Shown here: one piece after another, positions 41,701 through 50,764 of the stretch | Layout of the letters: each line of letters begins with the position of its first letter | Position numbering within the stretch: the stretch's first letter is position 1 | Source: Saccharothrix tamanrassetensis | GTDB taxonomy: Bacteria; Actinomycetota; Actinomycetes; Mycobacteriales; Pseudonocardiaceae | Direction of reading: 5' to 3' | Length of the DNA: 64,000 nt | NCBI RefSeq assembly: GCF_014203665.1 | Contig: NZ_JACHJN010000003.1 | Coordinates: forward strand, 434,001 to 498,000 | The notes under the pieces: generated by a model | What the model was told of the DNA's origin: nothing | Database searches by the model: none | Seen by the model: only the letters and a program-made list of their open reading frames with translations | Made by a program: the position numbers and the translations under genes

Positions 41701-43005
41701 ATGACGCCCCCGCACAACTACCTCGCGGTGATAAAGGTCGTCGGCATCGGCGGCGGCGGTGTGAACGCCGTGAACCGGATGATCGAGGTCGGGCTCAAGG
41801 GCGTCGAGTTCATCGCGGTGAACACCGACGCACAGGCTCTGCTGATGTCCGACGCCGACGTGAAGCTCGACATCGGCCGTGAACTGACCCGCGGCCTCGG
41901 CGCGGGCGCGAACCCCGAGGTGGGCCACAGGGCCGCCGAGGACCACCGCGAAGAGATCGAGGAAGTCCTCAAGGGCGCCGACATGGTGTTCGTGACGGCG
42001 GGCGAGGGCGGCGGCACGGGCACCGGCGGAGCGCCGGTCGTCGCGTCCATCGCCCGCAAGCTCGGCGCGCTCACCATCGGCGTCGTGACCCGGCCGTTCT
42101 CGTTCGAGGGCAAGCGCCGCGCCAAGCAGGCCGAAGAAGGAATACAGGCGCTCCGCAACGAGTGCGACACGCTGATCGTGATCCCCAACGACCGGCTGCT
42201 CCAGCTCGGCGACATCGGCGTGAGCCTGATGGACGCGTTCCGCTCGGCGGACGAGGTGCTGCTGTCCGGTGTCCAGGGCATCACCGACCTGATCACCACG
42301 CCCGGTCTGATCAACCTGGACTTCGCCGACGTGAAGTCGGTGATGTCCGGCGCGGGCTCGGCGCTGATGGGCATCGGCTCGGCGCGCGGCGAGGGCAGAG
42401 CGGTCCAGGCCGCGCAGAAGGCGATCAACTCGCCGCTGCTGGAGGCGTCCATGGAGGGCGCGCACGGCGTGCTGCTGTCCATCGCGGGCGGCTCGGACCT
42501 CGGCCTGTTCGAGATCAACGAGTCGGCCTCGCTGGTGCAGGAGGCCGCCCACCCGGACGCGAACATCATCTTCGGCACGGTGATCGACGACTCGCTCGGC
42601 GACGAGGTCCGGGTCACCGTGATCGCGGCCGGGTTCGACAGCGGGGGGCCCACCCACAAGAAGCTCGAACCGCAGGCGCTGTCCGGCGCACCCCGCGCCG
42701 GGACGGTGGCACCCGGCCAGTCCGGCGTGGTCAACCAGCAGCCGGCGCCGGTGCAGCAGGTCCCGGTGGAGCAGGCTCCGCCGCCGGTCGTGCCGCACCG
42801 CCCGGCCGTGCCGCAGCAGCCGACGCAGGCCAACGGCGCCCCGCCGCAGCCGCAGCCCACCTACCAGGCGCCGGCGCCCGCGCCGCAGCCCCAGCCGGTC
42901 ATGTCCCGGCCGCTGTCCCAGAGCGGCACGCTGCCCACGCGCGCCGTGCCGGTCACCGACGACCCCGACGACGAGGTGGACGTGCCGCCGTTCATGCGGC
43001 GCTGA
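41701..43005 (+). CDS. ftsZ: Cell division protein FtsZ
   Basis: A 434-residue tubulin-like GTPase forming the Z-ring. It begins [20 protein letters not shown]. The tubulin signature [10 protein letters not shown] is near residue 105, and the T7 loop contains [12 protein letters not shown]. After the core (~320 residues) comes a Pro/Gln-rich linker and the conserved C-terminal peptide [12 protein letters not shown] that binds SepF and FtsW. The ATG at 41701 has AGGAAGG 9 bases upstream; an ATG at 41668 is in frame but not conserved in type. It is transcribed from its own promoter with a 25-bp dyad and ends at a strong terminator. Confidence 0.97.
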   Translation: MTPPHNYLAVIKVVGIGGGGVNAVNRMIEVGLKGVEFIAVNTDAQALLMSDADVKLDIGRELTRGLGAGANPEVGHRAAEDHREEIEEVLKGADMVFVTAGEGGGTGTGGAPVVASIARKLGALTIGVVTRPFSFEGKRRAKQAEEGIQALRNECDTLIVIPNDRLLQLGDIGVSLMDAFRSADEVLLSGVQGITDLITTPGLINLDFADVKSVMSGAGSALMGIGSARGEGRAVQAAQKAINSPLLEASMEGAHGVLLSIAGGSDLGLFEINESASLVQEAAHPDANIIFGTVIDDSLGDEVRVTVIAAGFDSGGPTHKKLEPQALSGAPRAGTVAPGQSGVVNQQPAPVQQVPVEQAPPPVVPHRPAVPQQPTQANGAPPQPQPTYQAPAPAPQPQPVMSRPLSQSGTLPTRAVPVTDDPDDEVDVPPFMRR

Positions 43006-43024
43006 ACCTCGCGCGGACGCTGTG

Positions 43025-43062
43025 GGGGAGACCCGCCGGAAGCCCGGCGGGTCTCCCCTTTT
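43025..43062 (+). terminator. Strong intrinsic terminator of ftsZ
   Basis: A perfect 15-bp stem (GGGGAGACCCGCCGG and complement), a 4-base loop and a TTTT run (43059-43062) lie 19 bases after the ftsZ stop. It is the most canonical terminator in the window. Confidence 0.92.
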
Positions 43063-43070
43063 CCGTGCCC

Positions 43071-43217
43071 GTCCCGCTGGGCCCGTCCCGCTGGGCCCGT
43101 CCCGCTGGGCCCGTCCCGCTGGGCCCGTCCCGCTGGGCCCGTCCCGCTGGGCCCGTCCCGCTGGGCACGTCCCGCTGGGCACGTCCCGCTGGGCACGTCC
43201 CGCTGGGCACGTCCCGC
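43071..43217 (+). repeat. Perfect 14-bp tandem repeat, 10 copies plus a partial
   Basis: The unit GTCCCGCTGGGCCC occurs at 43071 and every 14 bases to 43141. Four copies GTCCCGCTGGGCAC follow from 43155 to 43210, then a partial GTCCCGC. The clean split into two variants (6 + 4) indicates recent stepwise expansion. It lies between the ftsZ terminator and the pgeF promoter. Confidence 0.95.
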
Positions 43218-43237
43218 GTGCATGGCAGGCTGTGCCG

Positions 43238-43942
43238 GTGCGCATCCGTCGTGTCGTGACCACCCGCCAGGGCGGGGTGTCGAAACCTCCCTACGAGTCG
43301 TTCAACCTCGGTGACCACGTCGGCGACGACCCCGGCGCGGTCGCCGCGAACCGGCGGCGGCTGGCCGAGGGCATCGGGCTGGCCGAGGACCGCCTGGTGT
43401 GGATGGAGCAGGTGCACGGCCGCACCGTCCAGGTCGTCGACGGTCCGCGGGACGCCCCGCTGGAGGCCACCGACGCGGTGGTCACCAAGGCCGAGCGGCT
43501 CGCGCTCGTGGTGCTCACCGCGGACTGCGTGCCGGTGCTGCTCGGCGACCCCGAGGCGGGCGTGATCGCCGCCGTCCACGCCGGCCGGGTCGGGGCGCGC
43601 GTCGGCGTGGTGCCCGCCGCCCTGGAAGCCATGCGGGCGCAGGGAGCCGAACCGGCCCGGATCGAGGTGCTGCTCGGACCGGCGGTCTGCGGGCAGTGCT
43701 ACGAGGTGCCGGCGGCGATGCGGGCCGACGTGGCGGAGCACCTGCCCGGCAGCGCGGGCAAGACGCGCGCGGGCAAGCCGTCGCTGGACCTGCGGGCCGG
43801 GCTGTGGCAGCAGCTGGCGGACGCCGGCGTGGGCCGGATCGGCGTCGACCCCCGGTGCACGGTGGAGGAGCGCGACCTGTTCAGCCACCGGCGCGACCCC
43901 GGCACGGGCCGGATCGCCGGCGTGATCTGGATCGACCGGTGA
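43238..43942 (+). CDS. pgeF: Peptidoglycan editing factor PgeF (YfiH/laccase-domain family)
   Basis: A 234-residue protein of the multicopper-polyphenol-oxidase-like (YfiH) family, which hydrolyses incorrectly built UDP-MurNAc-L-Ser. Family motifs are TTRQGGVSKPPYESFNLG, VWMEQVHGRTV, LTADCVPVLL and GPAVCGQCYEV. The usual HAGWRG motif reads HAGRVG, an unusual change next to a metal-ligand His. The GTG at 43238 is chosen because CAGGCT lies 6 bases upstream. Extending upstream would translate the 14-bp repeats. Its stop overlaps the next gene (GTGA). Confidence 0.9.
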   Translation: MRIRRVVTTRQGGVSKPPYESFNLGDHVGDDPGAVAANRRRLAEGIGLAEDRLVWMEQVHGRTVQVVDGPRDAPLEATDAVVTKAERLALVVLTADCVPVLLGDPEAGVIAAVHAGRVGARVGVVPAALEAMRAQGAEPARIEVLLGPAVCGQCYEVPAAMRADVAEHLPGSAGKTRAGKPSLDLRAGLWQQLADAGVGRIGVDPRCTVEERDLFSHRRDPGTGRIAGVIWIDR

Positions 43943-44637
43943 ACCGGCGCGAGGAGCTGGCGGCGAACCTGGCCGAGGTCCGCCTGCGCATCGAGCGGGC
44001 CTGTGCGGCGGCCGGGCGCGACCCCGCCGAGGTGACGCTGCTCGCGGTCACCAAGACGTTCCCGGCGCAGGACGTGGCGCTGCTCAGCGACCTGGGGCTC
44101 ACCGAGTTCGCGGAGAACCGGGACCAGGAGGCGGGCGCGAAGACCGCCGAGTTCGCCCGGCTGCGGCCGGACGCCGCGGTCCGCTGGCACATGGTCGGCA
44201 GCCTCCAGCGGAACAAGGCGAAGTCCGTCGTCGGGTGGGCCGACCAGGTCGACACGGTGGACTCCGAGCGGCTGGCCGACGCGCTGGCCAAGGCGGCGAC
44301 CCGGCCGCTGGACGTGTTGCTCCAGGTGAGCATCGACGGCGACCCGAAACGGGGCGGCTGCCCGCTGCCGGAGCTGCCGCGACTGGCCGAATACGTCGCC
44401 CGCAAGGGTGAACTTGTGCTGCGCGGTGTGATGACTGTCGCACCCCTCGGAATGTCTCCAGCGCAGGCGTTTGACGCTCTACAAGGTGCGGTAACCCGCT
44501 TGCGTGACGATCATCCCGCTGCCAACGTGACCTCGGCGGGGATGTCCGGTGACCTGGAAGATGCCATCTCGTACGGATCGACGTGCGTGCGTGTCGGAAC
44601 AGCGTTGCTGGGCAGCCGGAGACTAGCCTCGCCGTAA
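43939..44637 (+). CDS. YggS family pyridoxal-phosphate homeostasis protein
   Basis: A 232-residue fold-III PLP-binding protein that buffers PLP and affects amino- and keto-acid pools. The PLP lysine lies in LLAVTKTFP (near residue 34), then FAENRDQEA, WHMVGSLQRNKAK, LRGVMTVAPL and the C-terminal phosphate-binding SAGMSGDLEDAISYGSTCVR. Actinobacterial members are commonly encoded between ftsZ and sepF, as here. The GTG overlaps the pgeF stop by 4 bases. Confidence 0.92.
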   Translation: MNRREELAANLAEVRLRIERACAAAGRDPAEVTLLAVTKTFPAQDVALLSDLGLTEFAENRDQEAGAKTAEFARLRPDAAVRWHMVGSLQRNKAKSVVGWADQVDTVDSERLADALAKAATRPLDVLLQVSIDGDPKRGGCPLPELPRLAEYVARKGELVLRGVMTVAPLGMSPAQAFDALQGAVTRLRDDHPAANVTSAGMSGDLEDAISYGSTCVRVGTALLGSRRLASP

Positions 44638-44705
44638 CTGTCTGGAACCTCCGGGACGGCCGCGACGTCCTTGCGGGTAGGGATCGGCGGAGGAAGGGCT
44701 CGACC

Positions 44706-45326
44706 ATGAGCGGGTTTCACAAGCTGAAGGCCTACTTCGGGATGGTTCCCGCCGAGTACGCCGACGACCCCGACTACGAGAGCGACCGGCCGGGTCGCTA
44801 CGACTACCGGGCCGAGTACGCCGAGTCCGACGACTACGACACCTACCCCGAGCAGCGCAACGGCCGTCGCCCGGTCGCCCGCTACCGCGGCGAGCCGGAC
44901 GACGCGGAGGACTTCGAGCCCGACGCGCGCATCCGCACGCCGAGGCGGTCGTGGAACGCCGAGCCGACGCACGGCGCGCTGGCCGTGGAGCCTACGCGGG
45001 AGCCGGTCAGCCGGGTCCGCCCGGCCCCCGAGCCCGCCCGCAACCAGCTGGGCCGCATCACCACGCTCAACCCGCGCAGCTACAACGAGGCGCGGACCAT
45101 CGGCGAGCACTACCGCGACGGCACCCCGGTGATCATGAACCTCACCGACATGGACGACGCGGACGCCAAGCGGCTGGTGGACTTCGCGGCCGGGCTGGCG
45201 TTCGCGCTGCGCGGCTCGATCGACAAGGTCACCAATAAGGTGTTCCTCCTCTCACCCCCGAACATCGACGTGACGGCGGAGGACCGCAGGCGACTCGCGG
45301 AGGGCGGGTTCCTCAACCACGGGTGA
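44706..45326 (+). CDS. sepF: Cell division protein SepF
   Basis: A 206-residue Z-ring membrane anchor. The N-terminal amphipathic helix (MSGFHKLKAYFGM) binds membrane. Residues ~15-115 are a disordered acidic/Tyr- and Arg-rich linker. The C-terminal ~85 residues form the SepF core (ITTLNPRSYNEARTIGEHYR, VIMNLTDMDD, RLVDFAAGLAFALRG, FLLSPPNIDV). In actinobacteria SepF is essential because FtsA is absent. GGAGGAAG precedes the ATG. Confidence 0.95.
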   Translation: MSGFHKLKAYFGMVPAEYADDPDYESDRPGRYDYRAEYAESDDYDTYPEQRNGRRPVARYRGEPDDAEDFEPDARIRTPRRSWNAEPTHGALAVEPTREPVSRVRPAPEPARNQLGRITTLNPRSYNEARTIGEHYRDGTPVIMNLTDMDDADAKRLVDFAAGLAFALRGSIDKVTNKVFLLSPPNIDVTAEDRRRLAEGGFLNHG

Positions 45327-45346
45327 GTGATGGCACAGTTGGGGGT

Positions 45347-45631
45347 GTGTTCGCACTCGCGCTCGTCGTCTACTACGTGCTGTTCGCGTTCTGGCTGCTG
45401 CTCACGGCCCGTGTCGTGGTCGAGCTGGTCAGGTCTTTTGCCAGGGAGTGGCGCCCCGCAGGCGGCGTCGCGGTGGCCCTGGAGACCGTCTACACCGTGA
45501 CCGACCCCCCGGTCCGGCTGCTCCGCCGGCTCATCCCGACGGTGCGGATCGGGGGCATCGGTCTGGACTTGTCCATTATTGTGCTGTTGCTGGTCGTTAT
45601 CATTCTGATGCGAGTAGCCGATCCCAGGTGA
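45347..45631 (+). CDS. YggT family membrane protein
   Basis: A 94-residue integral membrane protein with two hydrophobic segments (about residues 1-22 and 70-90). They flank a cytoplasmic loop with the family motif VYTVTDPPVRLLRRLIP and GGIGLDLSII. It is conserved between sepF and wag31 in actinobacteria and thought to act in membrane or division organisation. The start is uncertain. GTG at 45347 is 7 bases after CACAGT and gives the usual length. GTG at 45323 overlaps the sepF stop as GTGA and would add eight residues. Confidence 0.85.
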   Translation: MFALALVVYYVLFAFWLLLTARVVVELVRSFAREWRPAGGVAVALETVYTVTDPPVRLLRRLIPTVRIGGIGLDLSIIVLLLVVIILMRVADPR

Positions 45632-45676
45632 GGGGACCAGGGATGTCCACAGCCCAGGAGTGCGTGAGGTGATCTG

Positions 45677-46489
45677 ATGCCGTTGACCCCCGCGGACGTG
45701 CACAACGTCGCGTTCAGCAAGCCGCCGATTGGCAAGCGGGGCTACAACGAGGACGAGGTGGACGCGTTCCTCGACCTGGTTGAGGGCGAGCTCGCCCGCC
45801 TGATCGAGGAGAACAACGACCTGCGCCAGCAGGTCGAACAGCTCGACCAGCAGGTCGAGACCGCGCGAGCCGACCTCGAGGACGCCCGGGCCAAGGTCGC
45901 CGCAGGCGTCGGTCCCAGCCGTGTCGTCGACGAGCCGCGCCGGCTCGCCCCGGTGCCACCCCCCTCGGCGCTGGAGCAGACCTCGCCCGGAGGTGGTGGA
46001 GACCACCACGTGCAGGCCGCGAAGGTGCTGGGGTTGGCGCAGGAGATGGCCGACCGGCTCACCGGCGAGGCCAAGGCCGAGGCCGACGGCATGTTGTCGG
46101 AGGCTCGGACCAAGTCCGAGCAGTTGCTCTCCGAGGCGCGCGCCAAGGCCGACACCATGGTCAACGAGGCGCGGACGCGTGCCGAGACCATGCTGAACGA
46201 CGCGCGGACCCGTGCCGAGACGTTGGAGCGGCAGGCCCGTGAGAAGGCCGGTGCGCTCGACCGCGACGCGCAGCGCAAGCACGCCGAGGTGATGGGCAAC
46301 ATCACCCAGGAGAAGAACACGCTCGAGAAGCAGATCGACAAGCTGCAGACGTTCGAGCGCGAGTACCGGACCCGGCTCAAGACCATGCTGGAGTCCTCGT
46401 TGCGCGACCTCCAGGACCGCGGCCCGGCCGCACCGTCCGACGGCCGCCAGCAGGGCTACTCGTTCGGAGCGCGCGCCGAGGCGGGCTGA
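45677..46489 (+). CDS. wag31: DivIVA/Wag31 polar growth scaffold protein
   Basis: A 270-residue coiled-coil protein that marks cell poles and directs tip growth. The N-terminal DivIVA domain is [36 protein letters not shown], given here only as positions 1-36 with the curvature-sensing loop [10 protein letters not shown] coiled coil (residues ~40-75), a Pro-rich spacer, and a long second coiled coil (115-245) with repeated [15 protein letters not shown] heptads follow. The phosphosite region of mycobacterial Wag31 is not obviously conserved. The ATG at 45677 has GAGGTG upstream. It closes the dcw cluster. Confidence 0.95.
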   Translation: MPLTPADVHNVAFSKPPIGKRGYNEDEVDAFLDLVEGELARLIEENNDLRQQVEQLDQQVETARADLEDARAKVAAGVGPSRVVDEPRRLAPVPPPSALEQTSPGGGGDHHVQAAKVLGLAQEMADRLTGEAKAEADGMLSEARTKSEQLLSEARAKADTMVNEARTRAETMLNDARTRAETLERQAREKAGALDRDAQRKHAEVMGNITQEKNTLEKQIDKLQTFEREYRTRLKTMLESSLRDLQDRGPAAPSDGRQQGYSFGARAEAG

Positions 46490-46511
46490 CCGGTTGATCT
46501 AGTCTGCGCAC

Positions 46512-47018
46512 GTGCTCTACATCGTTCTGCTGTTGGTGCTGGCAGCCCTGGGGCTGCTGGTGCCCGCGCTGACCACGACCCAGACCCACTGGGCGTGGCT
46601 CTCCGTGGGCGCGAGCGCGGCCGCCGCCGTGGTCCTGGTCCTGGACTGGTGGCACCGCCGCCGGACGGGGCCGACCCCGGCGGCTGCCGGCACCACCGCG
46701 GAGCGGATCGACCAGCGGGCCGAGCCCGGGGGTCGACCCGCCCCGGAGGACGACACGTCCACCTCACCCGACCGGGCCGGCGAGCCCGCGGAGGAGGACA
46801 CGGACGCCGCCGACCTGCTGATCGTCGCCGAGCTGAGCGACGAGATCCGGGTCCTGGACGAGCGGCCGCGCTACCACCTGGCGGCGTGCTCGTGGCTGGA
46901 CGGCCGGGCGTCGCTGGGCCTGCCGATCGCCGAGGCGCGCCAACTGGGCTTCACGCCGTGCGCGGTGTGCCGTCCGGACTCCACGTTGGCGGCCGGCAAG
47001 CGGGCCGCCGGGCGCTGA
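46512..47018 (+). CDS. Membrane protein with C-terminal His/Cys zinc-like motif
   Basis: A 168-residue protein of unknown function. Two N-terminal hydrophobic segments (residues 1-18 and 28-46) precede a ~50-residue acidic, disordered linker. The compact C-terminal domain has YHLAACSWLDGR, then GFTPCAVCRPD. The HxxxC...CxxC arrangement looks like a small metal-binding site. TAGTCT lies 6 bases before the GTG (46500-46505), so the mRNA should be leaderless. It stands alone between wag31 and the ileS leader. Confidence 0.75.
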   Translation: MLYIVLLLVLAALGLLVPALTTTQTHWAWLSVGASAAAAVVLVLDWWHRRRTGPTPAAAGTTAERIDQRAEPGGRPAPEDDTSTSPDRAGEPAEEDTDAADLLIVAELSDEIRVLDERPRYHLAACSWLDGRASLGLPIAEARQLGFTPCAVCRPDSTLAAGKRAAGR

Positions 47019-47047
47019 TCCGGGAGCGGGCGCCGATCTCGGAGAAC

Positions 47048-47066
47048 GCCGAGGACGTGCCTCGGC
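47048..47066 (+). terminator. Hairpin after the small membrane/zinc protein gene
   Basis: GCCGAGG-acgtg-CCTCGGC is a perfect 7-bp stem 30 bases after the stop. A longer outer pair (CCGGGAGCGG near 47021 with CCGCTCCCGG near 47095) could enclose it. No T-run is present. Confidence 0.4.
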
Positions 47067-47125
47067 CCGATGGTGGCGGCGCACCGGCACCTCGGCCGCT
47101 CCCGGCCGACCTCGGACCGCGCCCC

Positions 47126-47155
47126 GCGTAACCGGTTTGCGCGGACCGGTTACGC
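47126..47155 (+). promoter_or_regulatory. 11-bp inverted repeat overlapping the ileS leader promoter
   Basis: GCGTAACCGGT, 8 bases, ACCGGTTACGC is a perfect dyad. Its right arm contains TACGCT (47151-47156), the likely -10 box of the T-box transcript. An operator for a repressor, or a terminator of upstream transcription, are both possible. Confidence 0.45.
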
Positions 47156-47162
47156 TTGAGGT

Positions 47163-47367
47163 GACAGGCGTCGATCCGGCCATCACCGGGGAGCCTCCGG
47201 AAGAACGGGCGTCAGCCTCAGTAGAACCGGACGGGTGCGGCCCGTCACAGCCGTCAACGAGAGGCCGTCGCGACTGCGCGTCGGCAAGCGGGGTGGTACC
47301 GCGGTGCGCCGGAACGGGCGTGTCGTCCCCGTGAGCCGGATGGACGCAGCACGCGAGGAGCAGCACG
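47163..47367 (+). ncRNA. T-box leader (tRNA-Ile sensing, actinobacterial ultrashort stem I type)
   Basis: The T-box sequence TGGTACCGCG is at 47294-47303 within GGGTGGTACCGCGG. A short stem CCGG/CCGG presents the specifier ATC (Ile, 47182-47184) followed by A, and GGAGCC...GGAAGAAC follows. This matches the translational T-boxes with ultrashort stem I known upstream of actinobacterial ileS. Uncharged tRNA-Ile would free the ileS Shine-Dalgarno GAGGAG (47355-47360) from its sequestering helix. Confidence 0.88.
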
Positions 47368-50300
47368 ATGGCCTACCCGAAGGCAGGCGAGGGCCCGGTG
47401 CCCTCCCAGCCGTCCTTTCCCGCCCTCGAACAGGACGTTCTCGACTTCTGGAAGTCCGACCGGACGTTCCAGGCGTCGATCGACGCCCGGCCGGCGGGGG
47501 ACCAGGGCGCCAACGAGTTCGTCTTCTACGACGGCCCCCCCTTCGCCAACGGCCTGCCGCACTACGGCCACCTGCTGACCGGCTACGTCAAGGACGTCGT
47601 CCCGCGCTACCAGACGATGCGCGGGAAGCACGTCGAGCGCCGGTTCGGCTGGGACACGCACGGCCTGCCCGCCGAGGTCGAGGCGGAGAAGCAGCTCGGG
47701 TTCTCGTCGAAGTCCGAGATCGAGGCGTTCGGCATCGAGAAGTTCAACGAGGTGTGCCGCACCTCCGTGCTGCGCTACACCGACCAGTGGCGCGACTACG
47801 TGACGCGGCAGGCGCGCTGGGTGGACTTCGACAACGACTACAAGACGCTCGACCCGGACTACATGGAAAGCGTCATGTGGGCCTTCAAGACCCTGTGGGA
47901 CAAGGGCTTGGTCTACGAGGGCTTCCGGGTGCTCTGGTACTGCTGGCGGTGCGAGACGCCGCTGTCCAACACCGAGACCAAGATGGACGACACCTACCGG
48001 GACCGGCAGGACCCGGCGGTGACGGTCGGGCTGCGGCTGGACTCCGGCGAACTCGCCCTGGTGTGGACGACGACCCCGTGGACGCTGCCGTCCAACCTGG
48101 CCGCCGCCGTGCACCCGGACGTGGACTACGTGACCGTGGAGGCGAACGGCGAGCGCTACCTGCTCGCCGAGGCCCGCGTGCCCGCGTACGCCCGTGAGCT
48201 GGGCGAGGAACCGCCGGTCGTGGCGCGCTACAAGGGTGCCGACCTGGTGGGCCGGCGGTACGCGCCGCCGTTCGACTTCTTCGTGGGGCGCGAGAACGCG
48301 CACCAGGTGCTGGCCGCCGACTACGTCACCACCGAGGACGGCACGGGCATCGTGCACATCGCCCCCGCGTTCGGTGAGGAGGACAAGGTCGTCACCGACG
48401 CGGCGGGCATCGAGGTCGTCGTGCCGGTCGACCCGCACGGGCGGTTCACCGCCGAGGTGCCGCCGTACGAGGGGCAGCACGTCTTCGACGCGAACAAGGC
48501 GATCATCCGCGACCTGCGGGACGCCGGCCTGCTGCTGCGCCACGAGACCTACGACCACCCGTACCCGCACTGCTGGCGGTGCGACAACCCGTTGATCCAG
48601 CGGGCGGTGTCGTCCTGGTTCGTCGCCGTGTCGCGGTTCAAGGACCGGATGGTCGAGCTGAACCGGCAGATCAACTGGGTGCCCGGGCACATCCGGGACG
48701 GCCAGTTCGGCAAGTGGCTGGAGAACGCGCGGGACTGGAACATCTCGCGCAACCGGTTCTGGGGCTCGCCGATCCCGGTGTGGGTGTCGGACGACCCGGA
48801 GTACCCGCGGGTGGACGTGTACGGCTCGCTGGACGAGTTGGAGCGCGACTTCGGCGTGCGCCCGACCGACCTGCACCGGCCCTACATCGACCAGTTGACC
48901 AGGCCGAACCCGGACGACCCGACGGGTGCGTCGACCATGCGCCGGGTGCCCGAGGTGCTGGACTGCTGGTTCGAGTCGGGCGCCATGTCGTTCGCCCAGG
49001 TGCACTACCCCTTCCACACTTCCAACACGGGGCAGCCGCAGCCGGGGCCCGACTGGTTCGACAACCACTACCCCGGCGACTTCATCGTGGAGTACAACGG
49101 CCAGACCCGCGGCTGGTTCTACACGATGCACGTGCTGGCGACCGCGCTGTTCGACCGCCCGGCGTTCAAGAACTGCGTGGCGCACGGGATCGTGCTCGGC
49201 GACGACGGCCAGAAGATGTCCAAGTCGCGCAAGAACTACCCGGACGTCAACGAGGTCTTCGACCGCGACGGCTCGGACGCCATGCGGTGGTTCCTCATGG
49301 CGTCCCCGATCCTGCGCGGCGGCGACCTGGTCGTCACCGAGCGCGGGATCCGCGACGCGGTCCGCCAGGCCGTGCTGCCGCTGTGGAACTCGTGGTACTT
49401 CCTCGCCCTGTACTCGAACGCCGAGGGCGTGGAGGGCAAGTGGCGGACGGACTCGCCGCACGTGCTCGACCGGTACGTGCTGGCGAAGACGCACGACCTG
49501 GTGGCGGAGGTGACCGGCCAGCTCGACACCTACGACATCTCGGGCGCGTGCGCGGCCATCCGGGAGTTCCTGGAGGTGCTGACGAACTGGTACGTCCGCC
49601 GCTCCCGCGACCGGTTCTGGGCGGGCGAGCAGGACGCGGTGGACACCCTGCACACCGTGCTGGAGGTGGTGAGCCGGGTGGCCGCCCCGCTGCTGCCGCT
49701 GACCACCGAGGTCGTGTGGCGCGGCCTGACCGGCGGGCGCTCGGTGCACCTGGCCGACTACCCGGCGGTCGGGGACCTGCCCGCGGACGACGCGCTGGTG
49801 GCCGCGATGGACGCGGTGCGCCAGGTGGCGTCGACCGCGTTGTCCCTGCGCAAGGGCAACAAGCTGCGGGTGCGGCTGCCGCTGGCCAGGCTGGTCATCG
49901 CGGCGGGCGACGTGGCGCAGCTGGCGGGGTTCACCGAGATCCTGCGGGACGAGGTGAACGTCAAGGAGGTCGAGCTGACCACCGACGTGGACGCCCACGG
50001 GCACTTCCAGCTGGCGGTCAACGCGCGGGTGGCCGGGCCGCGGCTGGGGCCGGACGTGCAGAAGGTGATCAAGGCCGTCAAGGCGGGCGACTGGTCCGAG
50101 GAGGACGGGAAGGTGGTCGCGGCGGGCATCGAGCTGTTCCCGGAGGAGTACGAGCAGCGGCTGGTCGCCACCGACCAGGGCGCCACCGCCGCGCTGCCGC
50201 AGAACAGCGGGCTGGTGGTGCTGGACACCGTCGTGACGCCGGAGCTGGCGGCCGAGGGCATCGCCCGTGACCTGGTGCGGGTGGTGCAGCAGGCCCGCAA

Positions 50301-50505
50301 GGACGCCGGGCTGGACGTGTCGGACCGGATCTCGCTGACCTTGCAGCTGCCCGAGGGCGAGGTCACCGAGGCGGTGCGGCGGTTCGAGGAGTTCGTCGCC
50401 GCGGAGACGCTGAGCACCGAGGTGTCCTACGGGACCGTCGACGAGGGCTCGGCCGGGGTCGTCGGCGACGGGGTCAAGGTGCGGGTCGCCGTGCGGCGGG
50501 TCTAG
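47368..50505 (+). CDS. ileS: Isoleucyl-tRNA synthetase
   Basis: A 1045-residue class I aminoacyl-tRNA synthetase. The HIGH motif appears as [14 protein letters not shown] (near residue 55), the CP1 editing domain includes the [10 protein letters not shown] and [12 protein letters not shown] segments, and [11 protein letters not shown] is near residue 615. The long C-terminal part carries the anticodon-binding domain and ends in the ~150-residue region typical of the eukaryote-like long IleS subtype, often linked to lower mupirocin sensitivity. Expression is controlled by the T-box just upstream. A 12-bp hairpin terminates the transcript. Confidence 0.96.
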   Translation: MAYPKAGEGPVPSQPSFPALEQDVLDFWKSDRTFQASIDARPAGDQGANEFVFYDGPPFANGLPHYGHLLTGYVKDVVPRYQTMRGKHVERRFGWDTHGLPAEVEAEKQLGFSSKSEIEAFGIEKFNEVCRTSVLRYTDQWRDYVTRQARWVDFDNDYKTLDPDYMESVMWAFKTLWDKGLVYEGFRVLWYCWRCETPLSNTETKMDDTYRDRQDPAVTVGLRLDSGELALVWTTTPWTLPSNLAAAVHPDVDYVTVEANGERYLLAEARVPAYARELGEEPPVVARYKGADLVGRRYAPPFDFFVGRENAHQVLAADYVTTEDGTGIVHIAPAFGEEDKVVTDAAGIEVVVPVDPHGRFTAEVPPYEGQHVFDANKAIIRDLRDAGLLLRHETYDHPYPHCWRCDNPLIQRAVSSWFVAVSRFKDRMVELNRQINWVPGHIRDGQFGKWLENARDWNISRNRFWGSPIPVWVSDDPEYPRVDVYGSLDELERDFGVRPTDLHRPYIDQLTRPNPDDPTGASTMRRVPEVLDCWFESGAMSFAQVHYPFHTSNTGQPQPGPDWFDNHYPGDFIVEYNGQTRGWFYTMHVLATALFDRPAFKNCVAHGIVLGDDGQKMSKSRKNYPDVNEVFDRDGSDAMRWFLMASPILRGGDLVVTERGIRDAVRQAVLPLWNSWYFLALYSNAEGVEGKWRTDSPHVLDRYVLAKTHDLVAEVTGQLDTYDISGACAAIREFLEVLTNWYVRRSRDRFWAGEQDAVDTLHTVLEVVSRVAAPLLPLTTEVVWRGLTGGRSVHLADYPAVGDLPADDALVAAMDAVRQVASTALSLRKGNKLRVRLPLARLVIAAGDVAQLAGFTEILRDEVNVKEVELTTDVDAHGHFQLAVNARVAGPRLGPDVQKVIKAVKAGDWSEEDGKVVAAGIELFPEEYEQRLVATDQGATAALPQNSGLVVLDTVVTPELAAEGIARDLVRVVQQARKDAGLDVSDRISLTLQLPEGEVTEAVRRFEEFVAAETLSTEVSYGTVDEGSAGVVGDGVKVRVAVRRV

Positions 50506-50521
50506 GACGGCGAGTCGGGCA

Positions 50522-50555
50522 CGGACGGCCGGGGGCGATGGCTCCCGGCCGTCCG
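50522..50555 (+). terminator. ileS terminator hairpin
   Basis: CGGACGGCCGGG and CCCGGCCGTCCG form a perfect 12-bp stem with a 10-base loop, 16 bases after the stop codon. Confidence 0.75.
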
Positions 50556-50576
50556 TCGTCCCGCGCCCGTCCCTAA

Positions 50577-50646
50577 GCGGCGTTCCCCATGCGGCGTTCG
50601 CCATGCGGCGATCACCACGCGGCAGCCACCACGCGGCAGTCACGCC
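50577..50646 (-). repeat. Five 14-bp tandem repeats ending on a stop codon
   Basis: Plus-strand units at 50577, 50591, 50605, 50619 and 50633 follow GCGGC(G/A)(T/A/G)(T/C)C(C/G/A)CCA(T/C). Read on the minus strand, the array begins at the TGA (50642-50640) of the 40-residue microprotein: TGACTGCCGCGTGG, TGGCTGCCGCGTGG, TGATCGCCGCATGG and so on. Confidence 0.75.
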
Positions 50647-50762
50647 ACCCGGATCGCGCGGGCGATCAGCAGCAGGGCGTGGACGGTGTCCACCAGGTGG
50701 GTCGGTGGCGGGTCGAGGGCGTCGACCAGGTCGTCCAGCCACAGGGCGAGGTCGTCGGGCAT
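50640..50762 (-). CDS. 40-residue microprotein downstream of ECF sigma gene
   Basis: A 40-codon frame starts at an ATG two bases after the sigma-factor stop, with GGGAGG nine bases upstream inside the sigma gene's end. The peptide is acidic and amphipathic in its first half (PDDLALWLDDLVDALD), has a PPP turn, then a hydrophobic helix ending in basic residues (LLLIARAIRVA). No family is recognised. Coupling to the sigma gene and the helical amphipathic character suggest a small modulator, possibly anti-sigma-like, but that is inference. Confidence 0.5.
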   Translation of the reverse strand: MPDDLALWLDDLVDALDPPPTHLVDTVHALLLIARAIRVA

Positions 50763-50764
50763 CG

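Noticed and set aside
43071..43217. CRISPR array
   Set aside because: Units are contiguous 14-mers without spacers and there are no cas genes.
43022..43237. pgeF starting upstream and translating the 14-bp repeats
   Set aside because: The extension would read through the ftsZ terminator and the repeat array. The conserved family start and a -10 box at 6 bases favour GTG 43238.
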